A stretch of DNA of 64,000 nt from Dietzia timorensis (GCF_001659785.1 NZ_CP015961.1:2108001-2172000); one strand, 5' to 3'; counted from the stretch's first letter, positions 9,060-19,759 are shown. Notes: generated by a model from the sequence alone, not told the origin. Numbers and translations are program-made.

Positions 9060-10904
9060 ATGCCACCACTTCGGTCACGAACGTCCACCGCCGGCCGCAA
9101 CGCCGCCGGCGCACGCGCGCTGTGGCGCGCGACCGGTATGCAGGACAGCGATTTCGGGAAGCCGATTATCGCTATCGCCAACTCGTATACGCAGTTCGTA
9201 CCCGGACACGTGCACCTCAAGAACGTCGGCGACATCGTCGCCGAGAAGGTCAAAGAAGCCGGTGGTGTGCCGCGAGAGTTCAACACGATCGCGGTTGACG
9301 ACGGCATCGCCATGGGGCATTCGGGCATGCTCTATTCCCTGCCGAGCCGAGAGATCATCGCCGATTCTGTCGAGTACATGGTCAACGCACACACCGCCGA
9401 CGCCCTCGTGTGCATCTCGAATTGCGACAAGATCACGCCCGGCATGCTCAACGCGGCGATGCGGCTCAATATCCCGGTCGTGTTCGTCTCCGGTGGACCG
9501 ATGGAGTCCGGGTCCGCCGTGGTCGTCGACGGCATCGCGCGTTCGGGATCGGACCTGATCACCGCGATTTCCGCGTCCGCGAACGATAACGTCACCGACG
9601 AGCAACTGTCCACGATCGAGGAATCGGCGTGCCCGACGTGTGGCTCGTGCTCGGGCATGTTCACGGCTAACTCGATGAACTGCCTGACCGAGGCCCTGGG
9701 CTTGTCTCTCCCCGGAAACGGATCGACCCTTGCGACCCACGTCGCGCGCCGCCAACTGTTCGAGAAGGCCGGCGAGAAAATCGTGGAGATCTCCAACCGC
9801 TACTACCAGGACGGCGACGAGTCAGTGCTCCCCCGGTCCGTTGCGAATAAGGCCGCCTTCCGCAACGCCATGACCCTGGACGTGGCCATGGGCGGTTCGA
9901 CGAACACCGTGCTCCACATTCTCGCCGCAGCGCAGGAGGGTGAGATCGACTTCGACCTTTCCGACATCGAGGATGTCTCCCGCCATACCCCGTGTCTGTC
10001 CAAGGTCGCGCCCAACTCCGAGTACTACATGGAACACGTGCACCGTGCCGGCGGCATTCCGCGGATCCTAGGCGAACTCGCTCGTGGTGGCCTGCTCGAC
10101 ATGAACACTCATTCCGTGCACTCCGATTCCATGGAGTCCTATCTCTCCGAATGGGACCTTCGCGCTGATAACCCCAGCGAGGAGGCACGCGAGCTGTTCT
10201 ACGCGGCACCGGGAGGTGTTCGGACGACCGAGCCGTTCTCCACGGACAACCGTTGGGTCTCGCTCGACGTCGATGCCGAGAACGGCTGCATCCACTCGAT
10301 GGAGCACCCGTGCACCGAGGAGGGCGGATTGGTCGTGCTTCGGGGCAATATCGCCCCGAACGGATCGGTGTTCAAGACCGCGGGCGTCGACGAGGAAAGC
10401 TTCCGGTTCACCGGCCCGGCGCGCGTGGTCGAGTCGCAGGAGGAGGCCGTGTCGGTCATTCTCAAGAAGGTCATCCAGCCCGGCGACGTGCTCGTCGTCC
10501 GCTACGAAGGTCCCGCGGGAGGACCGGGCATGCAGGAGATGCTTCACCCCACGGCGTTCCTCAAGGGCGCTGGCCTGGGTAAGAAGTGCGCGCTCATCAC
10601 CGATGGCCGTTTCTCCGGCGGCTCGTCCGGGTTGTCCATCGGGCACATCGCGCCCGAAGCGGCGGCAGGCGGCCCTATTGGGCTGATTCAGGACGGCGAC
10701 ATCGTCACGATCGACGTGTACGAGCGCAGGATCCACGCCGAGATCTCCTCGGACGAGCTCGAGCGTCGCCGCGCCGAGATGGAGGCCAAGGACAAGCCGT
10801 GGCGCCCGGCCTCGCGCGAGCGCCACGTGTCGCAGGCGCTGCGTGCCTACGCGTGGATGGCGTCCTCGGCAGATAAGGGCGCAGTGCGCATCGTGCCGGA
10901 CTAA
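9060..10904 (+). CDS. ilvD: Dihydroxy-acid dehydratase
   Basis: IlvD dehydrates 2,3-dihydroxy-isovalerate or -methylvalerate to the 2-oxo acids of Val/Leu/Ile and pantothenate synthesis, using an iron-sulfur cluster as Lewis acid. The 614-residue length fits. Cluster-ligand motifs are SNCDKITPG (Cys about 123) and [18 protein letters not shown] (about 193-210). The region [12 protein letters not shown] matches the E. coli-like branch with a [4Fe-4S] cluster rather than the [2Fe-2S] branch with a third Cys there; this is inferred from memory of the family. The start is ATG 9060, 8 nt after AGGAG. It stands apart from ilvBNC, with cfp6 and the YhgE gene between them, so it is regulated separately; no attenuator was seen before it. 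Confidence 0.97.
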   Translation: MPPLRSRTSTAGRNAAGARALWRATGMQDSDFGKPIIAIANSYTQFVPGHVHLKNVGDIVAEKVKEAGGVPREFNTIAVDDGIAMGHSGMLYSLPSREIIADSVEYMVNAHTADALVCISNCDKITPGMLNAAMRLNIPVVFVSGGPMESGSAVVVDGIARSGSDLITAISASANDNVTDEQLSTIEESACPTCGSCSGMFTANSMNCLTEALGLSLPGNGSTLATHVARRQLFEKAGEKIVEISNRYYQDGDESVLPRSVANKAAFRNAMTLDVAMGGSTNTVLHILAAAQEGEIDFDLSDIEDVSRHTPCLSKVAPNSEYYMEHVHRAGGIPRILGELARGGLLDMNTHSVHSDSMESYLSEWDLRADNPSEEARELFYAAPGGVRTTEPFSTDNRWVSLDVDAENGCIHSMEHPCTEEGGLVVLRGNIAPNGSVFKTAGVDEESFRFTGPARVVESQEEAVSVILKKVIQPGDVLVVRYEGPAGGPGMQEMLHPTAFLKGAGLGKKCALITDGRFSGGSSGLSIGHIAPEAAAGGPIGLIQDGDIVTIDVYERRIHAEISSDELERRRAEMEAKDKPWRPASRERHVSQALRAYAWMASSADKGAVRIVPD

Positions 10905-10931
10905 ACCGCGCTCGGTCCCCTCGACCTACGA

Positions 10932-10971
10932 CAACGTGCCCACTACTTTTTCGGAAGTAGTGGGCACGTTG
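10932..10971. terminator. 17-bp inverted repeat between convergent ilvD and DoxX-type gene
   Basis: CAACGTGCCCACTACTT (10932-10948) is perfectly complementary to 10955-10971, with a 6-nt loop. It lies 28 bp past the ilvD stop and 25 bp from the stop of the opposing gene. There is no strong T-tract on either strand, so it may be a bidirectional transcript end or an mRNA 3' stabilising hairpin. Confidence 0.65.
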
Positions 10972-10996
10972 CTGTGTCCGTGCGATGCAGTTGGGA

Positions 10997-12586
10997 CTAG
11001 GAAGACAGCGGGTTACTTCCGTTGAGCAGGTACCACACCACGATGACCGCCGCTACGGCGACGATGATCCCGAGGAAGCCCGACCACTTCGGCGCAGCCG
11101 CCCACTTGCGGCCGGCATCGAGACCCCAACGGCCGCCGCCGGCGAACAGGATCGTGAGCAGCGCGGCAGCGTAGAGAATGTGTAGCTCGAGGCCGCCGCC
11201 CGGCGCTCCGGACAAGTCGCTGCCGCCGAGGATCGTCGCACCTCCCGTGGAGGCCAGCGTGAGTGCGGCGCTCAGCCCGACGAGAGCGAGGAGGACGGTC
11301 GCCCCGATGGGCGTGACGATCCCGAGAAGGAGAATGACCGCGGCGACGAGACCGGCGATGCCGAATCCGTACGAAAGTGCCTGAGCCTGGTCGAATCCCG
11401 CGCTCGAGAACACCTCCGTCATGCCGTCGAACCCGGGACCACCGAATAGTCCGAAGACGATGCGCAGCGAGTGCAGCCCGAGCAGCGCGGCAACAACGAC
11501 ACGGAGAACGAACAGTCCGAAATCCGCGGTGCCTCGAACCGGCTTCGCGGCCGGCTCTGTCGCGGCGACGGGTGCAACCTGACCGTCAGCTCCGTCGTAG
11601 TCGTAACCTTGCGTGTTTTCGTCGAAGTCCGCGTAGTTGTATCCGGCCGTCGGGAACGCGGTGGTCTGGTTATGGGAATTGTCGGTGGTCATACCTGAGT
11701 GTCCTTCGCCGGTCGCACCGACAGACTGGGTCTGGGTCTCGTTCGCATTCTGGGACTGAGCGAATGCCTGTGTCCGCGCGTCGGGATCGGCTCTCTCTCC
11801 GGAATCCTTCGATTTCGATCCGATCAGCGCGCCCAGGCCGAGACCGCCTGCCCCCGCGGCACCGGCGGCCGCTGCCTTACCCGCGGTTCCGCCGGAACTG
11901 GACTCCTCGCCATCCTTCGGCGCCTGCGCCGAGGACTTCGGGGCAAACTCCTGGGTCTGCGCATCCGGCGATGCCTGCTTCGGCACCGAGGTCGACTCCG
12001 TCCGCGGAGCCTGCGGCATCTCCTCCACCGGAATCGCCGCGGTGGCCGAATCGTCCGGAGCCTGGGACCCACTCGCGCCCGTTGCCGCGGTTGCGCTGGC
12101 AGCAGCACCGCCTGCGGCTGCCCCACCGGCACCCGCTGCGGCCGACTTCTGTGTCGACATGGACGCGGTGGGGGACGTTTCGGGAGCCTGCGGAGCGGAC
12201 GCCGAATCGCCATCAAGCGAGATCGGCTTCTCCGCGATAGGGGCGCCCCCATCCTTGCCTGTGGCTCCCGCTGCAGGGGCGGACGAGGCCGCGCCAGCAC
12301 CCGTCGCAGCCTGCCTTTCGGAGTCCTTCCCCAGCGGCCATCGAGATTTGCTCTTGGGAGCGCCTACGGCCTGGGGTGCGGCACGCTCGCCCGGGTTGGG
12401 GGCGGCGTTCGATGCCTGCGCCGGGGATTTGCCCTGCGCGGAGGCCGACGCCGAGCTGCTGCCCGCCGCCGGCATCCGCGTCGTTTCGTTCTCCGCACCT
12501 GCCGCCTGGTTCGGATCCACGTTCGGATCCACGCGGCCGGGTTCGGAGTCGGGAGAATTCTTGCCTAAGCCGAATGGAAGTTTCAC
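10997..12586 (-). CDS. DoxX-family membrane protein with long disordered N-terminal region
   Basis: The C-terminal ~170 residues carry four hydrophobic segments with the DoxX pattern (FGLFVLRVVVAALLGLHSL, then GFGIAGLVAAVILLLG, a pair of small-residue helices, and a last helix before the C-terminus). DoxX proteins are small four-helix membrane proteins linked to redox or sulfur stress. The unusual part is the N-terminal ~355 residues, which are Ala/Ser/Pro/Gln-rich, with short runs of Ala-Gly and repeated T-Q and A-P-K units; this looks cytoplasmic and disordered. The GTG start at 12586 follows GGAGG too closely for normal spacing, but a -10-like CATAAT lies 9 nt upstream, so the mRNA may be leaderless. 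The position matches M. tuberculosis Rv3005c as I remember it. Function not established. Confidence 0.75.
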   Translation of the reverse strand: MKLPFGLGKNSPDSEPGRVDPNVDPNQAAGAENETTRMPAAGSSSASASAQGKSPAQASNAAPNPGERAAPQAVGAPKSKSRWPLGKDSERQAATGAGAASSAPAAGATGKDGGAPIAEKPISLDGDSASAPQAPETSPTASMSTQKSAAAGAGGAAAGGAAASATAATGASGSQAPDDSATAAIPVEEMPQAPRTESTSVPKQASPDAQTQEFAPKSSAQAPKDGEESSSGGTAGKAAAAGAAGAGGLGLGALIGSKSKDSGERADPDARTQAFAQSQNANETQTQSVGATGEGHSGMTTDNSHNQTTAFPTAGYNYADFDENTQGYDYDGADGQVAPVAATEPAAKPVRGTADFGLFVLRVVVAALLGLHSLRIVFGLFGGPGFDGMTEVFSSAGFDQAQALSYGFGIAGLVAAVILLLGIVTPIGATVLLALVGLSAALTLASTGGATILGGSDLSGAPGGGLELHILYAAALLTILFAGGGRWGLDAGRKWAAAPKWSGFLGIIVAVAAVIVVWYLLNGSNPLSS

Positions 12587-12765
12587 GCCTCCGAGATTAT
12601 GCGGAATCTGCCGGGCGCGCGGGGACGTGAGGGCGTGTGGCCACTTATTGTCGCCAGTTCTTTATATTCACACGCGGCGCGGAGCCTTGGGACTGCGACG
12701 TCCGACGTCATTGGCGGGTGGTGGTCCGGCGTGGACCGTGCTGCCGCGGCACGTAAGCTGGGCGC

Positions 12766-13926
12766 ATGCATGCGCAGTTCCCCCGCACCGAGCGTCAGCG
12801 ACCAAGGGGCATGTCTTGCTCTGTTCGCTGGATGACGGCGACGGCAGCGCTCTCACTGGTGTCGATACTCTCGGCGGGTTGCGCGCAGTTCGACGATTCG
12901 CAGTCCGCGCCCTTTTCGCCGGTTGCCGGTCCGGGCGAGAACTTTGGCGAACCCCCGGCACCCAATACGCCCCCGGACCTGGAACAGCGCGAGCCCTCCC
13001 CGGGCCAAGGGGAAAGCCCAGATCTTCCACCCCAGACTCCCGATGAAAGGGAGGAGTGCGAGGATCCGGATCCCGCGGTGATTGCGACGTGTCTCGAACC
13101 GACGAGCGCCGTCGTCGGACTCCCGGACAGCGCCGAGGCGATTATTGCCGAGCGCGACACAGGGGAAATGTTTCTGGTGAGCGACGCCGAAGCACCGAAA
13201 CCGTGGGCCCGCATCGCCCCGGACGAGGGTGCCGTGGTGTCGCTGGCTCTCTCGCCCAGTTATGCGCAGGATCGGCTCGTCTATGCGGTGGTCGTTTCCG
13301 GTGGAGAGACGAAGGTCGCTCGGATCGCGGAGGGAGACGAGGCGAAAATCGTGGCCGACGGACTACCAGGAAGCGAGAATGGCCGCGCCGGTATCGCCTT
13401 CGACGACGACGAGATGCTCGTCGGTGTCGGCCGCGAGGTTCTGGGTTTCCCCGAGTTTGAGGGGGTCGGTCAGGCGGGACCCCCGACCACGGTGGCGAGC
13501 ACCGATTCGCCCATCAGTGACCTGTGTGCCGGTCCGGGGATTTTCCCGGGCGTGTACGCCACCACGGGCGGCACGGCCGGCGGCGACTTGATGCGAGTCG
13601 ATGAGGGCGCGTCGATACGCGTGTGGTCGTGGCCGGATCAGCCGAGCGTGCACGGCTGCGCAGTGACCACTACCGGTCCCGCCGTAGCTATTCCCGATGC
13701 CGAGCGCGTGGACATGGTGGTCGTCGACCCGGCGAGCGGGACCGCCCCCGCTCCGCCTTCTGCCGTCGCCGAAGGCCAGTACGGCAGGCTTAGCGGAGTC
13801 GGCTTGATGGCGGGAAACGCACTGGTCGGGACCACTACGAACAAGGCGGGTGGTTCGCCCGTGCCGACCGACGACCGGGCGATCATCCTCCCGATCTCCG
13901 GGTCCAGCGCGGACGAGCGGACCTAG
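12766..13926 (+). CDS. LppZ-like lipoprotein
   Basis: A 386-residue secreted lipoprotein. After a short basic N-terminus comes a hydrophobic stretch and the lipobox L-S-A-G-C (Cys about 39). A Pro/Glu-rich spacer follows (about 45-100). The rest is beta-strand-rich with repeated aromatic/Gly-Asp turns (SLALSPSYAQDRLVYAVV, GIAFDDDEMLVGVG, GVYATTGGTAGG), like a six-bladed glucose/sorbosone dehydrogenase-type propeller. Its place between the DoxX gene and gatB matches lppZ (Rv3006) of M. tuberculosis as I remember it. Starts at ATG 12766 (6 nt after a TAAGCT -10-like box, possibly leaderless) or ATG 12811 are both possible. It diverges from the DoxX gene and converges with gatB (10 bp gap). No enzymatic function is claimed. 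Confidence 0.78.
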   Translation: MHAQFPRTERQRPRGMSCSVRWMTATAALSLVSILSAGCAQFDDSQSAPFSPVAGPGENFGEPPAPNTPPDLEQREPSPGQGESPDLPPQTPDEREECEDPDPAVIATCLEPTSAVVGLPDSAEAIIAERDTGEMFLVSDAEAPKPWARIAPDEGAVVSLALSPSYAQDRLVYAVVVSGGETKVARIAEGDEAKIVADGLPGSENGRAGIAFDDDEMLVGVGREVLGFPEFEGVGQAGPPTTVASTDSPISDLCAGPGIFPGVYATTGGTAGGDLMRVDEGASIRVWSWPDQPSVHGCAVTTTGPAVAIPDAERVDMVVVDPASGTAPAPPSAVAEGQYGRLSGVGLMAGNALVGTTTNKAGGSPVPTDDRAIILPISGSSADERT

Positions 13927-13936
13927 CGGGCGGCGC

Positions 13937-15460
13937 TCAGCTGGCCCCGCACGAGGCGAGAACGAGTTCCTTTACCCGAGCCGGGTCCGCCTGGCCGCGC
14001 GTGGCCTTCATGACCGCGCCGACGATCGCACCGGCCGCCTGGACCTTGCCGTCCTTGATCTTCGCGACCACATCCGGCTGGGCCTCCAGTGCCTCGTCGA
14101 CGGCCTTCTGCAGCGCGGAGTCGTCGCGCACGACCTCGAGACCTCGGTCGGCGACGATCTGGTCCGGCTCGCCCTCACCGTCGAGTACGCCGTCGACGAC
14201 CTGGCGGGCGAGCTTGTTGGTGAGCTTTCCTTCGCCGACGAGCTCGATGACACGTGCGACCTGAGTCGGAGTGATCTGTAGCCCGGACAGCTCGACCTCG
14301 CGAGCATTGGCCTGTTGAGACAGGTACGCGACCCACCACGAGCGCGCGTCGGCCGGCTTGGCTCCTTCGTCGACGGTCCCGATGATGAGATCGAGCGCGC
14401 CGGCGTTGACGAGGTCACGCATCTCTTCGGCCGAGACTCCCCATTCGGCCTGCACGCGTGCGCGGCGCACCCACGGTAGCTCCGGTAGCGTAGCCCGGAT
14501 GGATTCGATGAGCTCCTCGCTGGGCTCGACCGGGGCAAGATCGGGCTCGGGGAAATAGCGGTAATCCTCAGCCGACTCCTTCGGCCGTCCGGCGGACGTC
14601 GTGCCGTCGTCCTCCTGGTAGTGCCGGGTTTCCAGCGCGATTTCGCCGCCAGCCTCGAGCACCGCGGCCTGCCTGCACATCTCGTAGCGCACGGCGGTTT
14701 CGACACTGCGCAGAGAGTTGACGTTCTTCGTCTCGGTGCGCGTACCGAACTCCGTGGTGCCCTTGGGCATGAGCGAAACGTTCGCGTCGCAGCGGATGGA
14801 GCCCTGATCCATGCGCGCGTCGGAGACGTCGAGGCTCTTGATCAGGTCGCGAAGTGCTGTGACGTAGGCGCGCGCGATCTCCGGCGCCCGCTCCCCCGCG
14901 CCGATGATCGGCTTGGTGACGATCTCGATGAGAGGCACGCCGGCACGGTTGAAGTCGAGCAGCGAGTGCGTGGCGCCATGGATGCGGCCGGAGGAGGAAC
15001 CGATGTGAGTGGACTTCCCGGTGTCTTCTTCCATGTGGGCGCGTTCGATCTCCACGCGCCACGTGGTTCCGTCTTCGAGCTCGACGTCGAGAGCGCCGTC
15101 GAATGCGATGGGCTCGTCGTACTGCGAGATCTGGTAGTTCTTCGGCTGGTCCGGGTAGAAGTAGTTCTTCCGCGCGAATCGGCTCGACGGCGCGATCTGG
15201 CAGCCGAGCGCGAGGCCGATCTTGATGGCCCACTCGACGCCGAGTCGGTTGACGACCGGCAGAGCGCCCGGCAGCCCGATGCACACCGGGCAGACCTGCG
15301 AGTTGGGCTCGGCGCCGAAGGCGGTCGCGCAACCGCAGAACATCTTGGTCTCGGTGTGCAGCTCGACGTGCACTTCCATGCCCATGACCGGATCGAATTT
15401 CGCGATCACATCGTCGTAATCGAGCGGTTCGATATTGCTTGTGTCCACCGGTGCAGTCAT
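13937..15460 (-). CDS. gatB: Asp-tRNA(Asn)/Glu-tRNA(Gln) amidotransferase subunit B
   Basis: GatB binds the misacylated tRNA and phosphorylates its Glu or Asp so that ammonia from GatA can amidate it, giving Gln-tRNA or Asn-tRNA in organisms lacking the direct synthetase. The 507-residue protein has the catalytic-domain start [20 protein letters not shown], the zinc-site cysteines in CGCATAFG...QVCPVC (about residues 42-60), the motif [23 protein letters not shown] and a C-terminal YqeY-like tRNA-binding tail. It is separated from gatA-gatC by pfkA and an MFS gene, all on the minus strand, so the three subunits are not one tight operon. This order is usual in corynebacteria as I remember them. 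Confidence 0.97.
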   Translation of the reverse strand: MTAPVDTSNIEPLDYDDVIAKFDPVMGMEVHVELHTETKMFCGCATAFGAEPNSQVCPVCIGLPGALPVVNRLGVEWAIKIGLALGCQIAPSSRFARKNYFYPDQPKNYQISQYDEPIAFDGALDVELEDGTTWRVEIERAHMEEDTGKSTHIGSSSGRIHGATHSLLDFNRAGVPLIEIVTKPIIGAGERAPEIARAYVTALRDLIKSLDVSDARMDQGSIRCDANVSLMPKGTTEFGTRTETKNVNSLRSVETAVRYEMCRQAAVLEAGGEIALETRHYQEDDGTTSAGRPKESAEDYRYFPEPDLAPVEPSEELIESIRATLPELPWVRRARVQAEWGVSAEEMRDLVNAGALDLIIGTVDEGAKPADARSWWVAYLSQQANAREVELSGLQITPTQVARVIELVGEGKLTNKLARQVVDGVLDGEGEPDQIVADRGLEVVRDDSALQKAVDEALEAQPDVVAKIKDGKVQAAGAIVGAVMKATRGQADPARVKELVLASCGAS

Positions 15461-15491
15461 GCCAGCGATCTTACCTTTCGTGATTTCCCGG

Positions 15492-16526
15492 TCAGCCGAA
15501 GAGGCTCGCGGCCTCGTCGTACATTTCCACCGGCACCGTCTTGAGCCGGCTGATCGCGTCCGCTATCGGCAGCGGCACGATGTCCTCCCCGCGAAGCGCG
15601 ACGAACACGCCGTGCTTCCCGGAGTTCGCGAGGTGCGCGGCGTGCACCCCGTACCTCGTCGCGAGAACCCGGTCTCGTGACGTCGGAGTTCCGCCCCGCT
15701 GGGTGTGCCCGAGCACAGTGGTCCTCACGTCGCGGTCCAGCCGTTCCTTGATCTCCACGGCCATTGCGTTCGCCACCCCGGTGAACACCTGGTGCCCGAA
15801 CTGGTCGATCTCGCCCTCATCGATCGTCATCGATGAGCCCTCGGCCGGTGTGGCGCCCTCGGCGACCACACAGATCCCGTAGTTCTCTCCCATCTGGAAG
15901 CGCCGCTTCATCACCTTGCAGACGTAATCGATATCGAAGGGAACCTCCGGGATCACGATCATGTGTGCCCCGGCAGCGAGTCCCGCATGCAGCGCGATCC
16001 AACCGGCATGCCGGCCCATCACCTCCACGAGCATCACCCGTTCGTGGGACTCGGCGGTGGTGTGGAGACGATCGATGGCGTCCGCGGCGACGGACACGGC
16101 GGTGTCGAATCCAAAGGTGTAGTCGGTCGCCGCGACGTCGTTGTCGATGGTCTTGGGCACCCCCACCACCGGTACTCCGTTGTCGTGGAGCCAGTTCGCG
16201 GCGGTCAGTGTCCCGTCGCCCCCGATCGCGATGAGCACGTCGATGGCGTGCCGCTCGAGCGTCCGCTTGATCTGGGGCAGCGAATCCCTCAGCGTGTCCG
16301 GGTTGAGGCGTCCCGTTCCGAGCACGGTCCCGCCACGCAGGAGCAAGCGGTCGATATCCTCGTCGTCGTACAACGACACGGCCGAGTCATCGACCAGACC
16401 GGACCACCCGTCCTCGAACCCGAGCACGGGCGTGTCGTATTCGGCGCGCGAGGTGCGGACGACGGCGCGGATCACCGCGTTGAGTCCCGGGCAATCGCCG
16501 CCGGCCGTGAGCATTCCTATTCGCAC
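15492..16526 (-). CDS. pfkA: 6-phosphofructokinase
   Basis: PfkA phosphorylates fructose 6-phosphate in glycolysis. The 344-residue protein has the N-terminal glycine loop [16 protein letters not shown] (residues 5-20), the phosphoryl-donor motif IGGDGT (101-106) and the catalytic PKTIDND (124-130), followed by [10 protein letters not shown] for substrate binding. Gly105 is what ATP-dependent enzymes have, while Lys125 is usual in pyrophosphate-dependent or mixed-group enzymes (E. coli PfkA has Gly there). This mix is typical of the actinobacterial group III enzymes, which mostly use ATP. The gene ends 31 bp before gatB begins and could share its transcript. Allosteric behaviour cannot be read from sequence. 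Confidence 0.95.
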   Translation of the reverse strand: MRIGMLTAGGDCPGLNAVIRAVVRTSRAEYDTPVLGFEDGWSGLVDDSAVSLYDDEDIDRLLLRGGTVLGTGRLNPDTLRDSLPQIKRTLERHAIDVLIAIGGDGTLTAANWLHDNGVPVVGVPKTIDNDVAATDYTFGFDTAVSVAADAIDRLHTTAESHERVMLVEVMGRHAGWIALHAGLAAGAHMIVIPEVPFDIDYVCKVMKRRFQMGENYGICVVAEGATPAEGSSMTIDEGEIDQFGHQVFTGVANAMAVEIKERLDRDVRTTVLGHTQRGGTPTSRDRVLATRYGVHAAHLANSGKHGVFVALRGEDIVPLPIADAISRLKTVPVEMYDEAASLFG

Positions 16527-16632
16527 GAGGGTACTTCTCCTTCACGGCTGGGTCTGCGCGCGCTCGCCGATCGAGCGCCGCGGGCTTGCTCGCGCCACCC
16601 ACACTAGCGATCGGTCTCGTCGCCGTGCCGAG

Positions 16633-18078
16633 CTACGAGTCCTGGGGCGCCGTGCCCGCCCGTTCGCCCTGCTCGCGACGACCGGGGGTGCGGAATGCGA
16701 GCGTGATCAGCGCGCCCACGAGGATGACCGCCGCGGGTAGGAAGAACGCGTCCGACAATCCATTGGCAAGCGCTGTGTGCGGATCCGCCCCCTCTGCGAC
16801 ATGACTCGTCATCCGGGTCTGGAGCACGGCCGCGATCGCCGCCGAACCGATGACGGCGCCGACCTGCCGTGTGGTGTTGTAGACCCCGGAACCCGCCCCG
16901 GCGATCTTCAGATCCAGGGTTCGCATCGTTGTCGATGACGTCGGAGCCCAGACGAATCCGTTGCCAATTCCCAACAAGATCATCGGCCCGATAATCTGCG
17001 GAACCGAGGTCGTCGGGGACATGACGATCGCAAGCCAGAATGCGGCGCCGGCCATCGAGCCGTAGCCGATCACAGTGAGCACGCGCGGATCGACGCGGTC
17101 GGCGAGCCGCCCGACGAACGGCGCGAGGATGCCGGAGGTGACCGCCATCGGCACGAGGACCAGGCCCGCCTTGATGGCGCTGAGCCCCATGACGAGCTGG
17201 AGGAACATCATGAGCGGAACCATCGTGCCGGCCACGACGAAGCCCATCGTCGAGATGGCGCCGTTGCCGACGGCGAAGTTCCGGTTCTGGAATAGCCGCA
17301 GCGGCACCAGTGGTTCGGTGCGCACCTTGCTCTGCCACCAGATGAACGTGGCCATGAGCGCGACGCCCGCGATGATCATCACCACGTATACGGCGCCCCA
17401 ATCGCGTTCGGATCCCTGCTGGATGCCGAAGACGAACAGGAACATGCCGATGGCCGAGAGAACGATTCCCACGACGTCATACTTGTGAGTGGATGTGGGC
17501 AGCGAGGGCACCAGCCGCAAGACGGCGAGCACCGCGATGACGCCGATGGGCACGTTGATGAAGAAGATCCACTCCCACCCGACGGAGTCCACGAGCAGAC
17601 CACCGGCGATCGGTCCGACCATCGTGGCGATGCCCGCTACGGCACCCCACACGCCCATCGCTGCGCCGCGGGACTCCTGGCGGAACACTCGCGTGATCAC
17701 CGAAAGCGATTGCGGGCTGACCATCGCCGCGCCGAATCCCTGGACGACGCGCGCCACGATGAGCATGCCGATGCTTCCCGATAGACCGCACCACAGCGAG
17801 GCTCCGGTGAAGATGACCAGACCGATGATCGTCGCCTTTTTCGGGCCGATCTGGTCGCCGAGCCGGCCTGTAAACAGTAGAGGAACGGCGAACGCGAGGA
17901 GGTAGGCGCTGGTAACCCAAATGATCTCGTTGGGGCCGGCACCCAGGCTCTGCTCGAGCGATTCGGTGGCGACGGCGACGATGGTCTGGTCCAACAAGAT
18001 CATGAAGAACCCGATGACCATGGCGCCCAGGGCGAGCCACGCCTGCCTATCGGGAAGTGGTGCGAAACTTTGACCCAC
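16633..18078 (-). CDS. MFS transporter, DHA2 (EmrB/QacA) drug exporter type
   Basis: About 481 residues with roughly 14 predicted membrane helices, the DHA2 layout. Motif A is visible as GRLGDQIGPKKATIIG after helix 2. Motif C-like glycines follow in GPIAGGLLVDSVGWEWIFFINVPIG, and helix 1 carries the LDQTIVAVA signature (motif D1) of multidrug:H+ antiporters. I take GTG 18078 as start, 10 nt after AAGGAG; the open frame continues upstream but without hydrophobic or conserved sequence. Substrates are unknown; quaternary ammonium compounds, dyes or antibiotics are common for the family. It is inserted between gatA and pfkA. A 14-bp hairpin separates it from gatA, so it probably has its own promoter. 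No dedicated regulator is adjacent. Confidence 0.9.
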   Translation of the reverse strand: MGQSFAPLPDRQAWLALGAMVIGFFMILLDQTIVAVATESLEQSLGAGPNEIIWVTSAYLLAFAVPLLFTGRLGDQIGPKKATIIGLVIFTGASLWCGLSGSIGMLIVARVVQGFGAAMVSPQSLSVITRVFRQESRGAAMGVWGAVAGIATMVGPIAGGLLVDSVGWEWIFFINVPIGVIAVLAVLRLVPSLPTSTHKYDVVGIVLSAIGMFLFVFGIQQGSERDWGAVYVVMIIAGVALMATFIWWQSKVRTEPLVPLRLFQNRNFAVGNGAISTMGFVVAGTMVPLMMFLQLVMGLSAIKAGLVLVPMAVTSGILAPFVGRLADRVDPRVLTVIGYGSMAGAAFWLAIVMSPTTSVPQIIGPMILLGIGNGFVWAPTSSTTMRTLDLKIAGAGSGVYNTTRQVGAVIGSAAIAAVLQTRMTSHVAEGADPHTALANGLSDAFFLPAAVILVGALITLAFRTPGRREQGERAGTAPQDS

Positions 18079-18172
18079 GTGACATGCACTCCTTCGGGGT
18101 GACTGAGCGAGTAGTGCGCTGGGGTCGGGGCCCTCTTGCGAGGTCGGAAGGCTCCAGCGATATTCATGACTT

Positions 18173-18208
18173 GGGCCCGCATTCCGGCTTGCGGCGGAAT
18201 GCGGGCCC
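18173..18208 (-). terminator. Hairpin after gatA
   Basis: GGGCCCGCATTCCG (18173-18186) pairs perfectly with 18195-18208 around an 8-nt loop. It lies about 50 bp past the gatA stop and before the MFS start. No T-tract follows on the minus strand, so termination would be imperfect or Rho-assisted. Confidence 0.6.
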
Positions 18209-18260
18209 GAGCGCGTCGGTTCCTCGCCTCTTGCACTCGGCAAAAGGCACGTTCGAAAGG

Positions 18261-19754
18261 CTACCCCTTCTGCGCAGCCTCGAACGCGGCGCCAACCTTG
18301 TAGAGGCGGTCATCAGCTTGCGGCGGAGCCATGATCTGCAGCCCCACCGGCAGCCCGGTATCGGGCGCAAGTCCCGCGGGTAGTGACATCCCGCAGTGGC
18401 CGGCGAGGTTGAGCGGAAGCGTGAACAGGTCGAACAGGTACATCGACAGTGGGTCGTCGATCTTCTCACCGAGCCCGAATGCCGTACTCGGGGTCGCGGG
18501 AGAAACGAGGACGTCGACCTTGTCGTACGCTGCGTCGAAGTCCCTTGCAATCAGCGTGCGAACCTTCTGCGCCGAGCCGTAGTACGCGTCGTAGTATCCC
18601 GCCGATAGCGCATAAGTGCCGATGATGATGCGGCGCTTGACCTCGGGCCCGAAGCCGGCGTCGCGAGTGGCTGCCATAACCTGCTCGGCCGAGTGCTCTC
18701 CGTCGTCGTCGACGCGAAGCCCGTAGCGCATCGCGTCGAAGCGGGCGAGGTTGGACGAGACCTCCGACGGGAGAATCAGGTAGTAGGCCGAGGTTGCGTG
18801 CTGGAAATTCGGGCACGAGACGTTGACGATCTCGGCCCCGAGTTCCTCGAGCCGGGTGAGGGCTGCGTTGAACTGTTCGCGCACTCCGGGCTGCGCGCCC
18901 GTACTCAGGTCGAATTCGTCGACGACGCCGATGCGGACTCCGGCGAGGTCGCCCCGCGCGCCTTCGCGGGCCGCGGCGACGACGCCGGGCACGGCCGCGT
19001 CGAGCGAGGTCGAGTCACGGGGGTCGTGTCCGCCGATCGCCTCGTGGAGCAGCGCGGTGTCGAGCACCGTGCGGCCGCACGGACCCCCCTGGTCCAAGGA
19101 AGATGCGCAGGCCACGAGCCCATAACGGGACACACCGCCGTAGGTCGGCTTCACACCGACCGTGCCGGTGAGAGCCGCCGGCTGGCGGATCGAACCGCCG
19201 GTGTCGGTGCCGATGGCCAGAGGCGCCTGGAACGACGCGAGCGCCGCGGCGGATCCACCGCCGGAGCCGCCCGGCGTCTTGGTGGTGTCGTGCGGGTTAC
19301 GGGTCGGACCATAGGCGGAATTCTCGGTCGACGAGCCCATGGCGAATTCGTCCATGTTCGTCTTACCGAGGATCGGCATGCCCGCCTCGCGGAGCTTCTT
19401 CGTCACCGTCGAGTCATACGGCGAAATGTAGCCTTCGAGGATCTTCGAGCCGCACGTCGTCGGTGCGTCCGTGGTCGTGAATACGTCCTTGAGCGCGACG
19501 GGCACGCCCGCAAGAGGCCCGGCCGTACCCTCTGCGATCGACTTATCTGCGGCACGAGCGGCGTCGAGCGCCTGCTCCGCGCCGACATGGAGGAAGGCAT
19601 TGATGTCGCCGTCGATCTCCGCGATGCGGTCGAGATGGGCGCGGGTGACCTCCTCCGAGGTCACCTCCTTCGCGGCGATCTTCTCGGCCAGTTCGGCGGC
19701 GCCGAGCCCGAGGAGCGAATCGCCGGCCACCGTGGTGTAGGTGCTGTCTGCCAT
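18261..19754 (-). CDS. gatA: Asp-tRNA(Asn)/Glu-tRNA(Gln) amidotransferase subunit A
   Basis: GatA is the glutaminase of GatCAB; it releases ammonia from glutamine and channels it to GatB. The 497-residue amidase-signature protein shows the Ser-cisSer-Lys triad: Lys89 in [10 protein letters not shown], cis-Ser164 in the Gly/Ser-rich [10 protein letters not shown], and nucleophile Ser188 in [10 protein letters not shown], with the normal 24-residue spacing. The ATG at 19754 lies 5 nt after the gatC stop, so gatC and gatA are one operon with likely translational coupling. A hairpin follows the gene. Confidence 0.97.
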   Translation of the reverse strand: MADSTYTTVAGDSLLGLGAAELAEKIAAKEVTSEEVTRAHLDRIAEIDGDINAFLHVGAEQALDAARAADKSIAEGTAGPLAGVPVALKDVFTTTDAPTTCGSKILEGYISPYDSTVTKKLREAGMPILGKTNMDEFAMGSSTENSAYGPTRNPHDTTKTPGGSGGGSAAALASFQAPLAIGTDTGGSIRQPAALTGTVGVKPTYGGVSRYGLVACASSLDQGGPCGRTVLDTALLHEAIGGHDPRDSTSLDAAVPGVVAAAREGARGDLAGVRIGVVDEFDLSTGAQPGVREQFNAALTRLEELGAEIVNVSCPNFQHATSAYYLILPSEVSSNLARFDAMRYGLRVDDDGEHSAEQVMAATRDAGFGPEVKRRIIIGTYALSAGYYDAYYGSAQKVRTLIARDFDAAYDKVDVLVSPATPSTAFGLGEKIDDPLSMYLFDLFTLPLNLAGHCGMSLPAGLAPDTGLPVGLQIMAPPQADDRLYKVGAAFEAAQKG

Positions 19755-19759
19755 GCGTG

